This document shows, piece after piece, positions 52,614-61,046 of a stretch of 64,000 nucleotides of DNA; positions within the stretch are counted from its first letter, which is position 1; each line of letters starts with the position of its first letter. The notes below the pieces were generated by a model. The model made no database searches and had not been told where the DNA came from. It saw only the letters and a list, made by a program, of their open reading frames with translations. This DNA is from Collinsella sp. AF20-14LB (GTDB lineage Bacteria; Actinomycetota; Coriobacteriia; Coriobacteriales; Coriobacteriaceae): positions 48,602 through 112,601 of the forward strand of contig NZ_QRWD01000005.1 of the NCBI RefSeq assembly GCF_003459505.1, read 5' to 3'. The position numbers and the translations under genes are program-made.

Positions 52614-53909
52614 TTACTGCTCGGGTTCTTCGACTTTATCGATGGTCCAGGCGGCTCCGAGACCGCCGGCGGTGTTGCGGCGGATGCGCACGGCAACCTC
52701 GCGGCGCTCGCCGGCCTGCGTGTAGTGCAGGGGGAAGCTTGCGCGGTTTCGCGCGGCCTCGATGGTACCGCGCTCGCGGGCGATCCAGTAGTACTCGCCG
52801 ACGATGCCGAGCGTGTCGGCGCCGTAGGGGAGATAGGTCGACAGCTGGTGCAAAAGCGGGCCGGGGCAGAAGACCTCGGTTGTGAAATCGACGGGGAAGT
52901 CCTCGGGGATGGCGGGCGCTGCGGGTGCGGGGGCCGGTGCTGCAGCGGGGACCGGAGCCGGTGCGGGAATCTGGTCATAGACAGGTTCGGATGCGGACTC
53001 GATGACGGGTGCAGACTCAGGCGCCGGTTCCGGCTTAACTGCGGAATCTGTCGGTTCCACGGAGACGGATGTGTCTTCAGTCTCGGTTTTGGCATCGGCT
53101 TGCGGGGCGTCCTCTGCCTCGACAGGCAGCTTTGCTTCGACCGGCGTGGATGCCATGGTGGTGATGCCGGCGTTGGCGTTCTCGGGGTCATAGACAACCG
53201 TGAGCGAGATGGCGGGCTGCGGCGTCTCGGGCTCCGGCGCCGACTCGGTAGCGCCTTGATCGGCGGGCTCGTCGGACTGATCGTCTTCGGCCTCGTTGCC
53301 AAAGACATCGCTGTTTTGGAACGCAGACGTCTCGGGTTGGTTAGCGGCTTCTTCGGTTGTCGACTTGGGGGCCTCGTTGAGCTCCACAGCGGCTTCCTGC
53401 TCTGACATGACTTCGGGATCGGTCATGGCGGCGATTTCGGTTTCGGCTTCTGCTGCTACCTCAATAGCGACTTCGATCTCTGTCTCGGGCTCGGGCTCCG
53501 GAGCGACTTCGGCCACGGGCTCGGGACGCTTAACGTGCTTGGGGCGTACAGCCTTGAGGTCTTTCTCGCCGCGCTTTTTCTTTTTGTAGGACTGCTTGGC
53601 ACCCTTGGCAGCCTTGGGCTTGTCCTCGCCCTTGGCAAGTGCGGCATCCCAGGCCTCGTTGGCGATGACGGTGGCATACAGGCGACCGCCCTTAAAGACG
53701 GTCAGCTTAATGCAGTCGTCAAGCTCTTCGAGCAGCTCGCGCGTGGATTCGAAGCCCAGGTCATAAGCGGTCATGTCGCCAGCGGTGAGCGCCTCCTCGA
53801 CCTGTGTCATAAACGTTTGCTTGCCACACCCAATCGCATCGCGCAGCAGGCGATACAGATAGATGTGGTTGCCCAGCGATAGCGTGGGCCTAACTATTGT
53901 CTTGCTCAT
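52614..53909 (-). CDS. protein with acidic low-complexity linker, function unknown
   Basis: A 431-residue protein. Residues 1-80 form a folded domain (SLGNHIYLYRLLRDAIGCGK, then ELLEELDDCIKLTVFKGGRL and YATVIANEAWD). A basic patch (KQSYKKKKRGEKDLKAVRPK) follows, then about 230 residues of Glu/Pro/Ala-rich disordered linker. The C-terminal domain (about 330-431) contains FCPGPLLHQLSTYLPYGADT and ends VRIRRNTAGGLGAAWTIDKV. Two folded ends joined by a flexible acidic chain suggest a scaffold or nucleic-acid-associated protein; this is inference. The start at 53909 follows GAGGAGATTTGCC. Confidence 0.75.
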   Translation of the reverse strand: MSKTIVRPTLSLGNHIYLYRLLRDAIGCGKQTFMTQVEEALTAGDMTAYDLGFESTRELLEELDDCIKLTVFKGGRLYATVIANEAWDAALAKGEDKPKAAKGAKQSYKKKKRGEKDLKAVRPKHVKRPEPVAEVAPEPEPETEIEVAIEVAAEAETEIAAMTDPEVMSEQEAAVELNEAPKSTTEEAANQPETSAFQNSDVFGNEAEDDQSDEPADQGATESAPEPETPQPAISLTVVYDPENANAGITTMASTPVEAKLPVEAEDAPQADAKTETEDTSVSVEPTDSAVKPEPAPESAPVIESASEPVYDQIPAPAPVPAAAPAPAPAAPAIPEDFPVDFTTEVFCPGPLLHQLSTYLPYGADTLGIVGEYYWIARERGTIEAARNRASFPLHYTQAGERREVAVRIRRNTAGGLGAAWTIDKVEEPEQ

Positions 53910-53981
53910 GGCAAATCTCCTCTTTACACATGTAAAGCATCTTACCATCGCATGGCACTCGCCATGGCGGCGCCCAAGGCA

Positions 53982-54015
53982 AACGGGCGCGAACCGCTGT
54001 CGGTCCGCGCCCGTT
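53982..54015 (-). terminator. terminator of the Ser/Thr-rich membrane protein gene
   Basis: AACGGGCGCG (53982-53991) pairs with CGCGCCCGTT (54006-54015), with ACC/GGT continuing inward. Confidence 0.75.
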
Positions 54016-54045
54016 GTACAGGTTGCCTATCTGGGGATGCAGTGC

Positions 54046-54999
54046 CTAGTTGCCCGATGTCGTGCCTTGGCTTGAACTGTCAGATGCCGTGCCGGACGCG
54101 GTTCCGCTCGAGCTGTTGGTGTTGCTGTTGTCGGTAGATCCCGTACTCGGTGTATTGCCATTCGCCTGGTCGCCCGTGCTCGGTTGAGAGCCGTCAGTCG
54201 TTTGGCTTGAGTCAGTCGTGCCGGATTGCGTGCCGCTGTTGTTCGCAGAGGAATCGACGCCCTGCGATTGGTTTTGGGTGTTCGAGGACGAATTGGCAGA
54301 GGTAGAACTGTCTTGCGTATCGTCCGTCTGTGCCTGCTGATCCTGCGACTGGGTGTTGCCATTTGCATCGCTCTCGGTCGTGCGCGACGACAGGATTGGC
54401 TCGGGACGCTCGCCCAGACCCTCACCGGCAGTGGTGATAAGGATGGCGCCGGCGCAGGCGATGACCGCGACGATGGCGATAGCGATCGAGAAGACGATGA
54501 CCTTCTTTTGCGTCTGGCTGCGCTCAGCCGCCGCCTTGGCGCGCAGGCTGTTGGGAGCGACGCGCGCCGTGGTCGCGCGTCCCGCAACCTGGCGCATCTC
54601 CTGCGTGGTTGCGGCGCCACCTAGGTGCTCCTCGACATTGGGCTCAACGGGCTCGTAGGCGCCGGTAGGGTAGTCGACAGCGGCATGCGTGCCCTTGATT
54701 GCTTCGGCGCTGGCGGAGATAAAGTGGCGATAGACCTGCGAGGACACAACAGTGATGACTGAGCTCACAGCGGCACCAATCACCGAGCCGGCAATGCCGA
54801 TCTTTGAAGCAAGCGCGACGCTCGTTGCGGCAGCAGCGGCGCCGGCGACGATCTGGGGAATGGAAATGTCGTCGAACAGGCCCTTTTTGGGCGCGATGGC
54901 CATGGTCTGTCCGATGGAATGGTTCTCGTGCACGCCGTTGTTGAGCGATGCCGGCGTCATGACGCGCGTGCGCGGCGCGTCGGTGTACTTGGTTGTCAT
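54046..54999 (-). CDS. membrane protein with Ser/Asn/Gln-rich C-terminal tail, function unknown
   Basis: A 317-residue protein. A Gly/Ala-rich hydrophobic segment (IPQIVAGAAAAATSVALASK, about residues 48-90) is followed by a soluble part, a membrane helix near residues 165-190 (VIVFSIAIAIVAVIACAGAI), and then over 110 residues of Ser/Thr/Asn/Gln/Asp-rich sequence without Cys. Such a stalk-like tail is expected outside the cell. It ends TASDSSSQGTTSGN without a sortase motif. The ATG at 54999 follows GGGAGGACCCCGT. Function unknown. Confidence 0.75.
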   Translation of the reverse strand: MTTKYTDAPRTRVMTPASLNNGVHENHSIGQTMAIAPKKGLFDDISIPQIVAGAAAAATSVALASKIGIAGSVIGAAVSSVITVVSSQVYRHFISASAEAIKGTHAAVDYPTGAYEPVEPNVEEHLGGAATTQEMRQVAGRATTARVAPNSLRAKAAAERSQTQKKVIVFSIAIAIVAVIACAGAILITTAGEGLGERPEPILSSRTTESDANGNTQSQDQQAQTDDTQDSSTSANSSSNTQNQSQGVDSSANNSGTQSGTTDSSQTTDGSQPSTGDQANGNTPSTGSTDNSNTNSSSGTASGTASDSSSQGTTSGN

Positions 55000-55202
55000 A
55001 CGGGGTCCTCCCGGTGTAAATCTACTTCGTTTCGTGTAGCCATCAGGGTACCCACCAGATGTGAATCGTACGTGACATTTAACAGATACCATCAACTCAT
55101 CAATAGCTCACCAAGTTGGTGGGATGCGGTTACACCCGGCGGTTGAACTACAATAGGGCTTGCTAATTGTTGTGAATGGCGTCTACGCACGGGAGCATTC
55201 TT

Positions 55203-57182
55203 ATGAATCTTCACCTTTCTCAGTCTGACGGCTTTCTGCGGGTCGCGGCGGCGTCGCCGCGGATTCGCGTGGCCGATGTCGAGGGCAATGCCGAGGTTGC
55301 GCTGGGGGCTGTTCGGGAGGCTGCCGAGCGCGGCGTTCGCGCGTTGGTGTTGCCCGAGCTTAATCTGTGCGGCTATACCGCGGCTGATCTGTTCCATAAC
55401 CGCACATTACTGCATGCCTGCGAGACCGCACTGGCACATATTCTCGATGAAACTCGCGAGCTGCCGATTGTCTTTACCATCGGTCTTCCCGTTGCAGTTG
55501 CCGAGAATATCTACAACTGCGCCGCCGTGTGCTGCGCGGGCGAGCTTTTGGGCCTCACGGTCAAGAAGTATCTGCCCAACTATGGCGAGTTCTACGAGCG
55601 CCGCTGGTTTGCCCCGGCGCCTGCCGATCCCGTGTGGGTTGAATTTGCCGGTCAGGGTCCGGTGCCGCTTGGCTCGGGGCTTGTCTACCGCTGCTGTGAT
55701 GAGGGCGCCGAGGACCTGGTGCTGGGCGTTGAGGTCTGTGAGGACCTGTGGGTGCCGGCGCCCCCTTCGACCGAGATGGCGCTTGCCGGTGCGACGGTGA
55801 TTCTCAACCCGTCGGCTTCTGACGAAATCATCGGTAAGGCAGATTACCGCCGCAGCCTTATCTCTAACCAAAGCGCGCGCCTGTACTGTGCCTATGCCTA
55901 CGCGGATGCGAGTGAGGGCGAGTCCACGACCGACATGGTCTTTGCGGGCGAGAACCTCGTCTACGAAAACGGCTCGAAGCTCGCCGCGACCAAACTGCTT
56001 ACCTGCGATATGGCCATCGTCGACGTTGACCTTGACCGTCTGGTTGCCGAGCGCCGTCGCTCGACGACGTGGACGCGCGCGGACGATGCGCCGGAGGCCA
56101 CGACCGTTGAGTTTTCGTTTGAGGGCGTGTTGGCCGAAGAGCCTGTCCTGCGCGATGCACTCGGCATCGACCGTGTCTTCCCCCGCGCACCCTTTGTTCC
56201 GGCCGACCATGGTGACCTGGCCGAGCGTTGCGAGACCATCCTCGACCTGCAGACCGCGGGCCTCAAGACCCGTCTTGCCCATACGGGTACCAAGGCGGCT
56301 GTCATCGGTCTTTCAGGCGGTCTGGACTCCACGCTGGCGCTGCTTGTGACCGTGCGTGCCTTCGATGCGCTGGGGCTGCCGCGCACGGGTATCACGGCGG
56401 TTTCCATGCCTGGCTTTGGCACGACGCATCGCACTAAGTCGAATGCCGAGTCGCTCGCTCGCGACCTGGGCGTGAGCTTCCGCGAGGTTTCGATCCACGC
56501 GGCTGTGGAGCAGCACTTCAAGGACATTGAGCACGATCCGACCGTGCAGGACGTGACCTACGAGAACAGCCAGGCCCGCGAGCGTACGCAGATTCTGATG
56601 GATCTGGCCAACCAGGCTGGCGGTTTTGTCATCGGCACGGGCGACCTGTCGGAGTTGGCACTCGGCTGGGCTACCTATAACGGCGACCACATGAGCATGT
56701 ACGCCGTCAACGCGAGCGTGCCCAAGACACTCGTGCGTCACTTGGTGCGTTATGCGGCTGATGTCTTTGGCGGGCGTATTGCCGAGGTTTTGCTCGATAT
56801 CCTCGACACGCCGGTGTCCCCCGAGCTTCTGCCGCCCACGGGCGACGGCGAGATTGCGCAGAAGACTGAGGATTTGGTGGGCCCGTACGAGTTGCACGAC
56901 TACTTCCTCTACTACTTGCTGCGTTTTGGCTTTGAGCCCGGCAAGATCTACCGCATGGCGCTCAAGAGCTTCGAGGGCGCCTACGACGCCAAGACCGTCC
57001 ACACGTGGCTGCGTACGTTCTATCGTCGCTTCTTTGCCCAGCAGTTTAAGCGCAGCTGCCTGCCCGATGGTCCCAAGGTGGGCTCGGTGACGCTCAGCCC
57101 GCGCGGCGATTGGCGTATGCCGAGTGACGCCAGCTCGCATCTGTGGCTTGCGCAGATCGACGCGCTCAATCCAATTGACTAA
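55203..57182 (+). CDS. nadE: glutamine-dependent NAD+ synthetase
   Basis: Amidates nicotinic acid adenine dinucleotide using glutamine-derived ammonia. The 659-residue protein combines an N-terminal nitrilase-type glutaminase (Glu in VLPELNLCGYTA, Lys in TVKKYLPNYGEFYE, Cys in GVEVCEDLWVPAPP) and a C-terminal synthetase with the P-loop VIGLSGGLDSTLAL, TGDLSELALGWATYNGDHMS and RSCLPDGPKVGSV. It is divergent from the membrane protein gene. The start at 55203 follows CGGGAGCATTCTT. Confidence 0.96.
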   Translation: MNLHLSQSDGFLRVAAASPRIRVADVEGNAEVALGAVREAAERGVRALVLPELNLCGYTAADLFHNRTLLHACETALAHILDETRELPIVFTIGLPVAVAENIYNCAAVCCAGELLGLTVKKYLPNYGEFYERRWFAPAPADPVWVEFAGQGPVPLGSGLVYRCCDEGAEDLVLGVEVCEDLWVPAPPSTEMALAGATVILNPSASDEIIGKADYRRSLISNQSARLYCAYAYADASEGESTTDMVFAGENLVYENGSKLAATKLLTCDMAIVDVDLDRLVAERRRSTTWTRADDAPEATTVEFSFEGVLAEEPVLRDALGIDRVFPRAPFVPADHGDLAERCETILDLQTAGLKTRLAHTGTKAAVIGLSGGLDSTLALLVTVRAFDALGLPRTGITAVSMPGFGTTHRTKSNAESLARDLGVSFREVSIHAAVEQHFKDIEHDPTVQDVTYENSQARERTQILMDLANQAGGFVIGTGDLSELALGWATYNGDHMSMYAVNASVPKTLVRHLVRYAADVFGGRIAEVLLDILDTPVSPELLPPTGDGEIAQKTEDLVGPYELHDYFLYYLLRFGFEPGKIYRMALKSFEGAYDAKTVHTWLRTFYRRFFAQQFKRSCLPDGPKVGSVTLSPRGDWRMPSDASSHLWLAQIDALNPID

Positions 57183-57250
57183 GGTTGGCTAAATTGAACC
57201 AATACGGGGTTTGCAAGCGTTACACTTTTGCAATCTGATGGCCCGTATCG

Positions 57251-57282
57251 CGCGGCGCTCTTGTCGGAGCGCCGCGTTTTTT
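57251..57282 (+). terminator. nadE terminator
   Basis: CGCGGCGCTC (57251-57260) pairs perfectly with GAGCGCCGCG (57267-57276), followed by TTTTTT. Confidence 0.93.
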
Positions 57283-57300
57283 ATATCGAAAGGTGGCACC

Positions 57301-58464
57301 ATGCAGGCATCGCAGCGTCTCGACCGCTTTGGCGCGGAGGTCTTCGCCTCGCTCAACAACAAGCTGCTCGCGCTGAAGGCTCAGGGTAAGACCATTTACA
57401 ACATGAGCGTGGGAACGCCCGACTTTAAGCCGTACGACCACGTGGTCGAGGCACTTACGCAAGCAGCCCAAGATCCCGAGATGTGGAAGTATGCCCTGCG
57501 CGACCTGCCCGAGCTCAAGCAAGCCGTATGCGATTACTACGAGCGTCGCTTTGGCGTTTCGGGCATTACGCCGTCCATGGTGCAGTCGTGCAACGGCACG
57601 CAGGAGGGCGTGGGCCATTTGGGCTTGGCCCTGCTCGATCCGGGTGACACCATTCTGGTTCCCGATCCGTGTTATCCGGTCTTTGAGGCGGGTGCCAAGA
57701 TCGCCGATGCCAAGCTCGAGTACTATCCGTTGGTCGCCGAGCATAATTACCTGCCCTATGTGGCGGGTATCGATCCCGAGGTGGCCGATCGTGCCAAGTA
57801 CATGATCGTGTCGCTGCCCGCCAACCCGGTGGGCTCGGTGGGCACGCCCGAGGTCTACGAGGAGATTATCGCCTTTGCCCGCGAGCACGATCTGTTGATT
57901 GTTCATGACAACGCATACTCCGACATCGTGTTCGACGGTGAGCCGGGTGGCAGCTTCTTGCAGTATCCCGGCGCGCTCGAGGTGGGCGTGGAGTTCTTCT
58001 CGCTCTCCAAGTCGTTTAACGTCACCGGTGCGCGCATCGGCTTTTTGGTCGGCCGTGAGGACGTGGTCTCTGCCTTTGCCAAGCTGCGCAGCCAGATCGA
58101 CTTTGGCATGTTCTTCCCGATCCAGAAGGCTGCTATCGCCTGTCTGAACGGTCCGCGCGATGAGGTCGAGGCTCAGCGTCTGAAGTACCAGGAGCGCCGT
58201 GATGCCCTGTGCGACGGTCTTGAGGGTCTGGGCTGGGAGCGTCCCAACGCGCATGGCTCTATGTTCGTGTGGGCCAAGCTTCCCGGTGGTCGCACCGATT
58301 CCATGGCGTTTTGCGAGGAGCTTATGGAGAAGGCCGGCGTTGTGGTGACGCCGGGCGCGAGCTTTGGTCCTTCGGGCGAGGGACACGTGCGCATGGCGCT
58401 GGTCCTGCCGCCCGATCAGATCGCTCTGGCCGTCGAGGCTATTCGCGAGGCGGGTCTGTATTAA
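57301..58464 (+). CDS. PLP-dependent class I/II aminotransferase
   Basis: A 387-residue fold-type I aminotransferase. TIYNMSVGTPDFKPYDHVVE is the N-terminal signature, then SCNGTQEGVGHLGLALLDPG, the PLP-region VSLPANPVGSVG and HDNAYSDIVFDG, the PLP Lys in FSLSKSFNVTGARIGFLVG and the carboxylate Arg in GHVRMALVLP. The exact substrate is open. Because DapH and DapB are encoded nearby, N-acetyl-LL-diaminopimelate aminotransferase is a possibility; an alanine or aspartate type is the alternative. Confidence 0.88.
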   Translation: MQASQRLDRFGAEVFASLNNKLLALKAQGKTIYNMSVGTPDFKPYDHVVEALTQAAQDPEMWKYALRDLPELKQAVCDYYERRFGVSGITPSMVQSCNGTQEGVGHLGLALLDPGDTILVPDPCYPVFEAGAKIADAKLEYYPLVAEHNYLPYVAGIDPEVADRAKYMIVSLPANPVGSVGTPEVYEEIIAFAREHDLLIVHDNAYSDIVFDGEPGGSFLQYPGALEVGVEFFSLSKSFNVTGARIGFLVGREDVVSAFAKLRSQIDFGMFFPIQKAAIACLNGPRDEVEAQRLKYQERRDALCDGLEGLGWERPNAHGSMFVWAKLPGGRTDSMAFCEELMEKAGVVVTPGASFGPSGEGHVRMALVLPPDQIALAVEAIREAGLY

Positions 58465-58608
58465 AAAGACATTTAGACGCGTCAATAGTTCGAAACCGAT
58501 TTCGGGCAGTTATCTTACGAATTCTGCAAACAATTTCGGTAAACGGTCGATTTTTGGCTGCGAATAGGAGCATAATCAAAGTCCCGATTGGCTATATTGG
58601 GATTACGG

Positions 58609-58639
58609 CAAGCCGCTTGGGTCGTTCCCGGGCGGCTTG
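58609..58639 (+). terminator. terminator or attenuator before ldh
   Basis: CAAGCCGC (58609-58616) pairs with GCGGCTTG (58632-58639), with GGG/CCC inside; TTTG follows. It ends 26 bp before the ldh start. Confidence 0.5.
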
Positions 58640-58665
58640 TTTGTGGAGAGAGATGGGAGAAAGTA

Positions 58666-59616
58666 ATGGTTAACGAGAAGAAGGTCGCTATTGTCGGCTG
58701 TGGTTTCGTCGGTTCGTCTTCGGCGTTCGCGCTGATGCAGAGCGGTCTGTTCTCCGAGATGGTCCTCATCGACGTGGACAAGAACCGCGCCGAGGGTGAG
58801 GCCCTGGATATCGCGCACGGCATGACATTTGCCGAGCCGATGAAGATCTATGCCGGCGATTATTCCGATGTCGCCGACGCCGCTATGATCGTCGTCACCG
58901 CTGGCGCTGCCCAGAAGCCCGGCGAGACCCGCCTGGACTTGGTCAACAAGAACGTCAACATCTTCAAGTCCATTATTCCCGAGATTAAGAAGTCTGGCTT
59001 CGACGGCATTCTGCTCATCGTCTCCAACCCGGTCGATGTTCTGACCTATGCCGCCATCAAGATGTCCGGCCTGCCCGAGGGCCATGTCATCGGCTCCGGT
59101 ACCGTGCTCGACACCGGTCGTCTGCAGCAGATGCTCGGCGCCCACGTCGAGGTCGATCCGCGCGACGTTCAGGCCTATGTCATGGGTGAGCACGGCGACT
59201 CCGAGTTCGTCGCTTGGTCCAGCGCTCAGGTTGCCGGCGTTCCACTGAACACCTTCTGCGAGCTTCACGGCCATCTGGAGCATGAGGCTGCCGAGAAGCG
59301 CATCGCCGAGGACGTCAAGAACTCCGCCTACACCATCATCGAGAAGAAGCACGCCACCTACTACGGTGTCGCCATGGCCGTTAAGCGCATCTGCACCGCC
59401 GTCATGCGCGATGAGCAGACCGTTCTGCCCGTCTCCTCGCTCATGGTGGGCGAGTACGGCCTGTCCGATCTTGCCATCTCCATGCCGACCGTCGTTGGCC
59501 GCGACGGCGTTGTCTGCCGCGTCCCCGTGCCGCTGAACGATGACGAGCAACATGAGCTCACCGTCTCCGCCAAGGCCCTCAAGGACATCATCGACAGCGT
59601 CGACTTCTCCTGCTAA
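58666..59616 (+). CDS. ldh: L-lactate dehydrogenase
   Basis: Reduces pyruvate to L-lactate with NADH, regenerating NAD+ in fermentation. The 316-residue protein has the NAD loop KVAIVGCGFVGSSSAFALM with Asp in VLIDVDKNRAEGEALD, the Arg-bearing flexible loop QKPGETRLDLVNKNV, ILLIVSNPVDVLTY, VIGSGTVLDTGRLQQMLG and the catalytic His in VMGEHGDSEFVAWS. LDH rather than malate dehydrogenase is indicated by the Gln before KPGETR. The start at 58666 follows GGGAGAAAGTA. Confidence 0.95.
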   Translation: MVNEKKVAIVGCGFVGSSSAFALMQSGLFSEMVLIDVDKNRAEGEALDIAHGMTFAEPMKIYAGDYSDVADAAMIVVTAGAAQKPGETRLDLVNKNVNIFKSIIPEIKKSGFDGILLIVSNPVDVLTYAAIKMSGLPEGHVIGSGTVLDTGRLQQMLGAHVEVDPRDVQAYVMGEHGDSEFVAWSSAQVAGVPLNTFCELHGHLEHEAAEKRIAEDVKNSAYTIIEKKHATYYGVAMAVKRICTAVMRDEQTVLPVSSLMVGEYGLSDLAISMPTVVGRDGVVCRVPVPLNDDEQHELTVSAKALKDIIDSVDFSC

Positions 59617-59647
59617 ATCAAGCTCGCTAGAGCGAAAAGCTACAATG

Positions 59648-59684
59648 AAGGCGTCTGGGTCCATGTGACCCGGGCGCCTTTTTG
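59648..59684 (+). terminator. ldh terminator
   Basis: AAGGCGTCTGGGTC (59648-59661) pairs with GACCCGGGCGCCTT (59667-59680) with two wobbles, then TTT. Confidence 0.88.
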
Positions 59685-59750
59685 ATGCATCGGGGACAGG
59701 TATGTTTGCATCAAATGAGGCGCAATCGGTGCAAAACCGACCTGTCCCCT
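59684..59750 (+). repeat. covarying hairpin repeat, copy 3
   Basis: GGGGACAGGT (59692-59701) pairs with ACCTGTCCCC (59740-59749), and TTTGCA (59705-59710) with TGCAAA (59730-59735). The apical sequence TTTGCATCAAATGAGGCGC resembles the loops of the copies at 19.5 and 20.6 kb. The outer part (59684-59712) is repeated inverted at 60940-60972. Confidence 0.75.
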
Positions 59751-59774
59751 TGCACTGTTGTTGATGGGAGCGCC

Positions 59775-60935
59775 ATGTCGGATTCGCCTAATTTTTTGAC
59801 CTATGCCCAGACGGTGTTTGACCCGTTTGAGGAACGGCCGTTCTGCGCGGTGGATAGCCTGGTCTTTGCGTGGTTGTCCTATTTGCGTTTGCCGGGTGAT
59901 ATGGCGGAGCTGACGAACTGGCAGGGCCTAGACGTACGCGAGCTGCTTCGTGCCGAGTGCTACCGGGACATGATTGGCGACCTGTGGGATCCAGAGGGGA
60001 GCAGGGCCTTGTTGGAGGCCGTGGCGGCAAGCCCTCGCTACCGTGGCGTACGCGTTTGCGGCTATCGTGCCGTGAGCGATGTGGTGGCGACAGAGCAGTT
60101 TGCAGCCATGGCGTTCCGGTTTCCGGCGGGGTTTAGTTATCTTTCCTTTCGGGGGACCGACAGTACGATTGTGGGCTGGAAAGAGGACTTTAACATGGCG
60201 TTCCGGTGTCCTGTGCCGGCCCAGGAATCCGCGGCGCGTTATGTGGACGAGGCGGCGGATGCGATTGACGGGCCGCTTTTGTGCGGAGGTCATTCCAAGG
60301 GTGGAAACCTTGCGGTGTACGGTGCGGCGATGTGCTCCGACGTCGCCCGTGAGCGAATCGAACGGGTGTATTCCCATGATGGTCCGGGCTTCGTCGAGGA
60401 GTTTCTGAACGGCAACTCCTTTGCCGATCTTTCCGGTCGAATCGACAAGACGCTACCTCGGTCGTCGATCTTTGGCATGATGTTCGAGACACAGGAGGAC
60501 TATGCCATCGTTGAGAGCACCGAGTTCAGCCTGCTGCAGCACAATCCCTTTAACTGGGTGGTTGATGGCCGCGACTTCGTGTACTGTGAGCGCCTGTCCG
60601 CCGGTGCTCGATACGTTGATGGCTCCATTCGCGAGATGCTGCTTGCAGTGGGGCCTAGCGAGCGCGAGCGTTTTGTAGATGCGTTGTTCTCCGTGTTTGA
60701 GGCTACGGGTGCTGAGCGGTTTGCGGATATCGCTGGGAATCTGCGCGAGAGCCTGCCCGTGATGCTCCAGGCTGCGCAAGGTTTCGACAAGGATACACGA
60801 CGCTTTGTCTCGCAGACCATCGTGGCAATCCTTAAATGCGCACTGCTGCCCAAACGACCCCAGTTCGACATGTCCGCTGCCGGTAAGAGTCTGGCAGAAC
60901 AGCTCGAGGCTTGGCAGTCCGAGCTCCTGCGCTAA
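59775..60935 (+). CDS. DUF2974 (lipase-like alpha/beta hydrolase) protein
   Basis: A 386-residue DUF2974-family protein. The alpha/beta-hydrolase features are YLSFRGTDSTIVGWKEDFNM and the nucleophile elbow LLCGGHSKGGNLAVYGAAMC (GHSKG). A further acidic residue is in VYSHDGPGFVEEF, and a His is in LLQHNPFNWVVDG. No signal peptide, so cytoplasmic. The substrate is unknown; related proteins are called lipase-like from the fold. It stands alone, flanked on both sides by inverted hairpin repeats. SD GGGAGCGCC. Confidence 0.88.
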   Translation: MSDSPNFLTYAQTVFDPFEERPFCAVDSLVFAWLSYLRLPGDMAELTNWQGLDVRELLRAECYRDMIGDLWDPEGSRALLEAVAASPRYRGVRVCGYRAVSDVVATEQFAAMAFRFPAGFSYLSFRGTDSTIVGWKEDFNMAFRCPVPAQESAARYVDEAADAIDGPLLCGGHSKGGNLAVYGAAMCSDVARERIERVYSHDGPGFVEEFLNGNSFADLSGRIDKTLPRSSIFGMMFETQEDYAIVESTEFSLLQHNPFNWVVDGRDFVYCERLSAGARYVDGSIREMLLAVGPSERERFVDALFSVFEATGAERFADIAGNLRESLPVMLQAAQGFDKDTRRFVSQTIVAILKCALLPKRPQFDMSAAGKSLAEQLEAWQSELLR

Positions 60936-60938
60936 CCA

Positions 60939-60973
60939 TTGGTGCAAAGCAACCTGTCCCCGATGCACCAATC
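60939..60973 (-). repeat. inverted partial copy of the 59684 repeat
   Basis: ATTGGTGCA (60939-60947) pairs perfectly with TGCACCAAT (60965-60973) around a loop holding ACCTGTCCCC. It matches the reverse complement of 59684-59712 except for compensatory changes in the stem (GATGCA/TGCATC there, GGTGCA/TGCACC here). Confidence 0.7.
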
Positions 60974-61046
60974 TTCGATGCGCTCGGGGAGGGCTCGACC
61001 GCTATACTGGTTCGTGCCGAAATCGATCTAGAACGGAATGCCGTAT

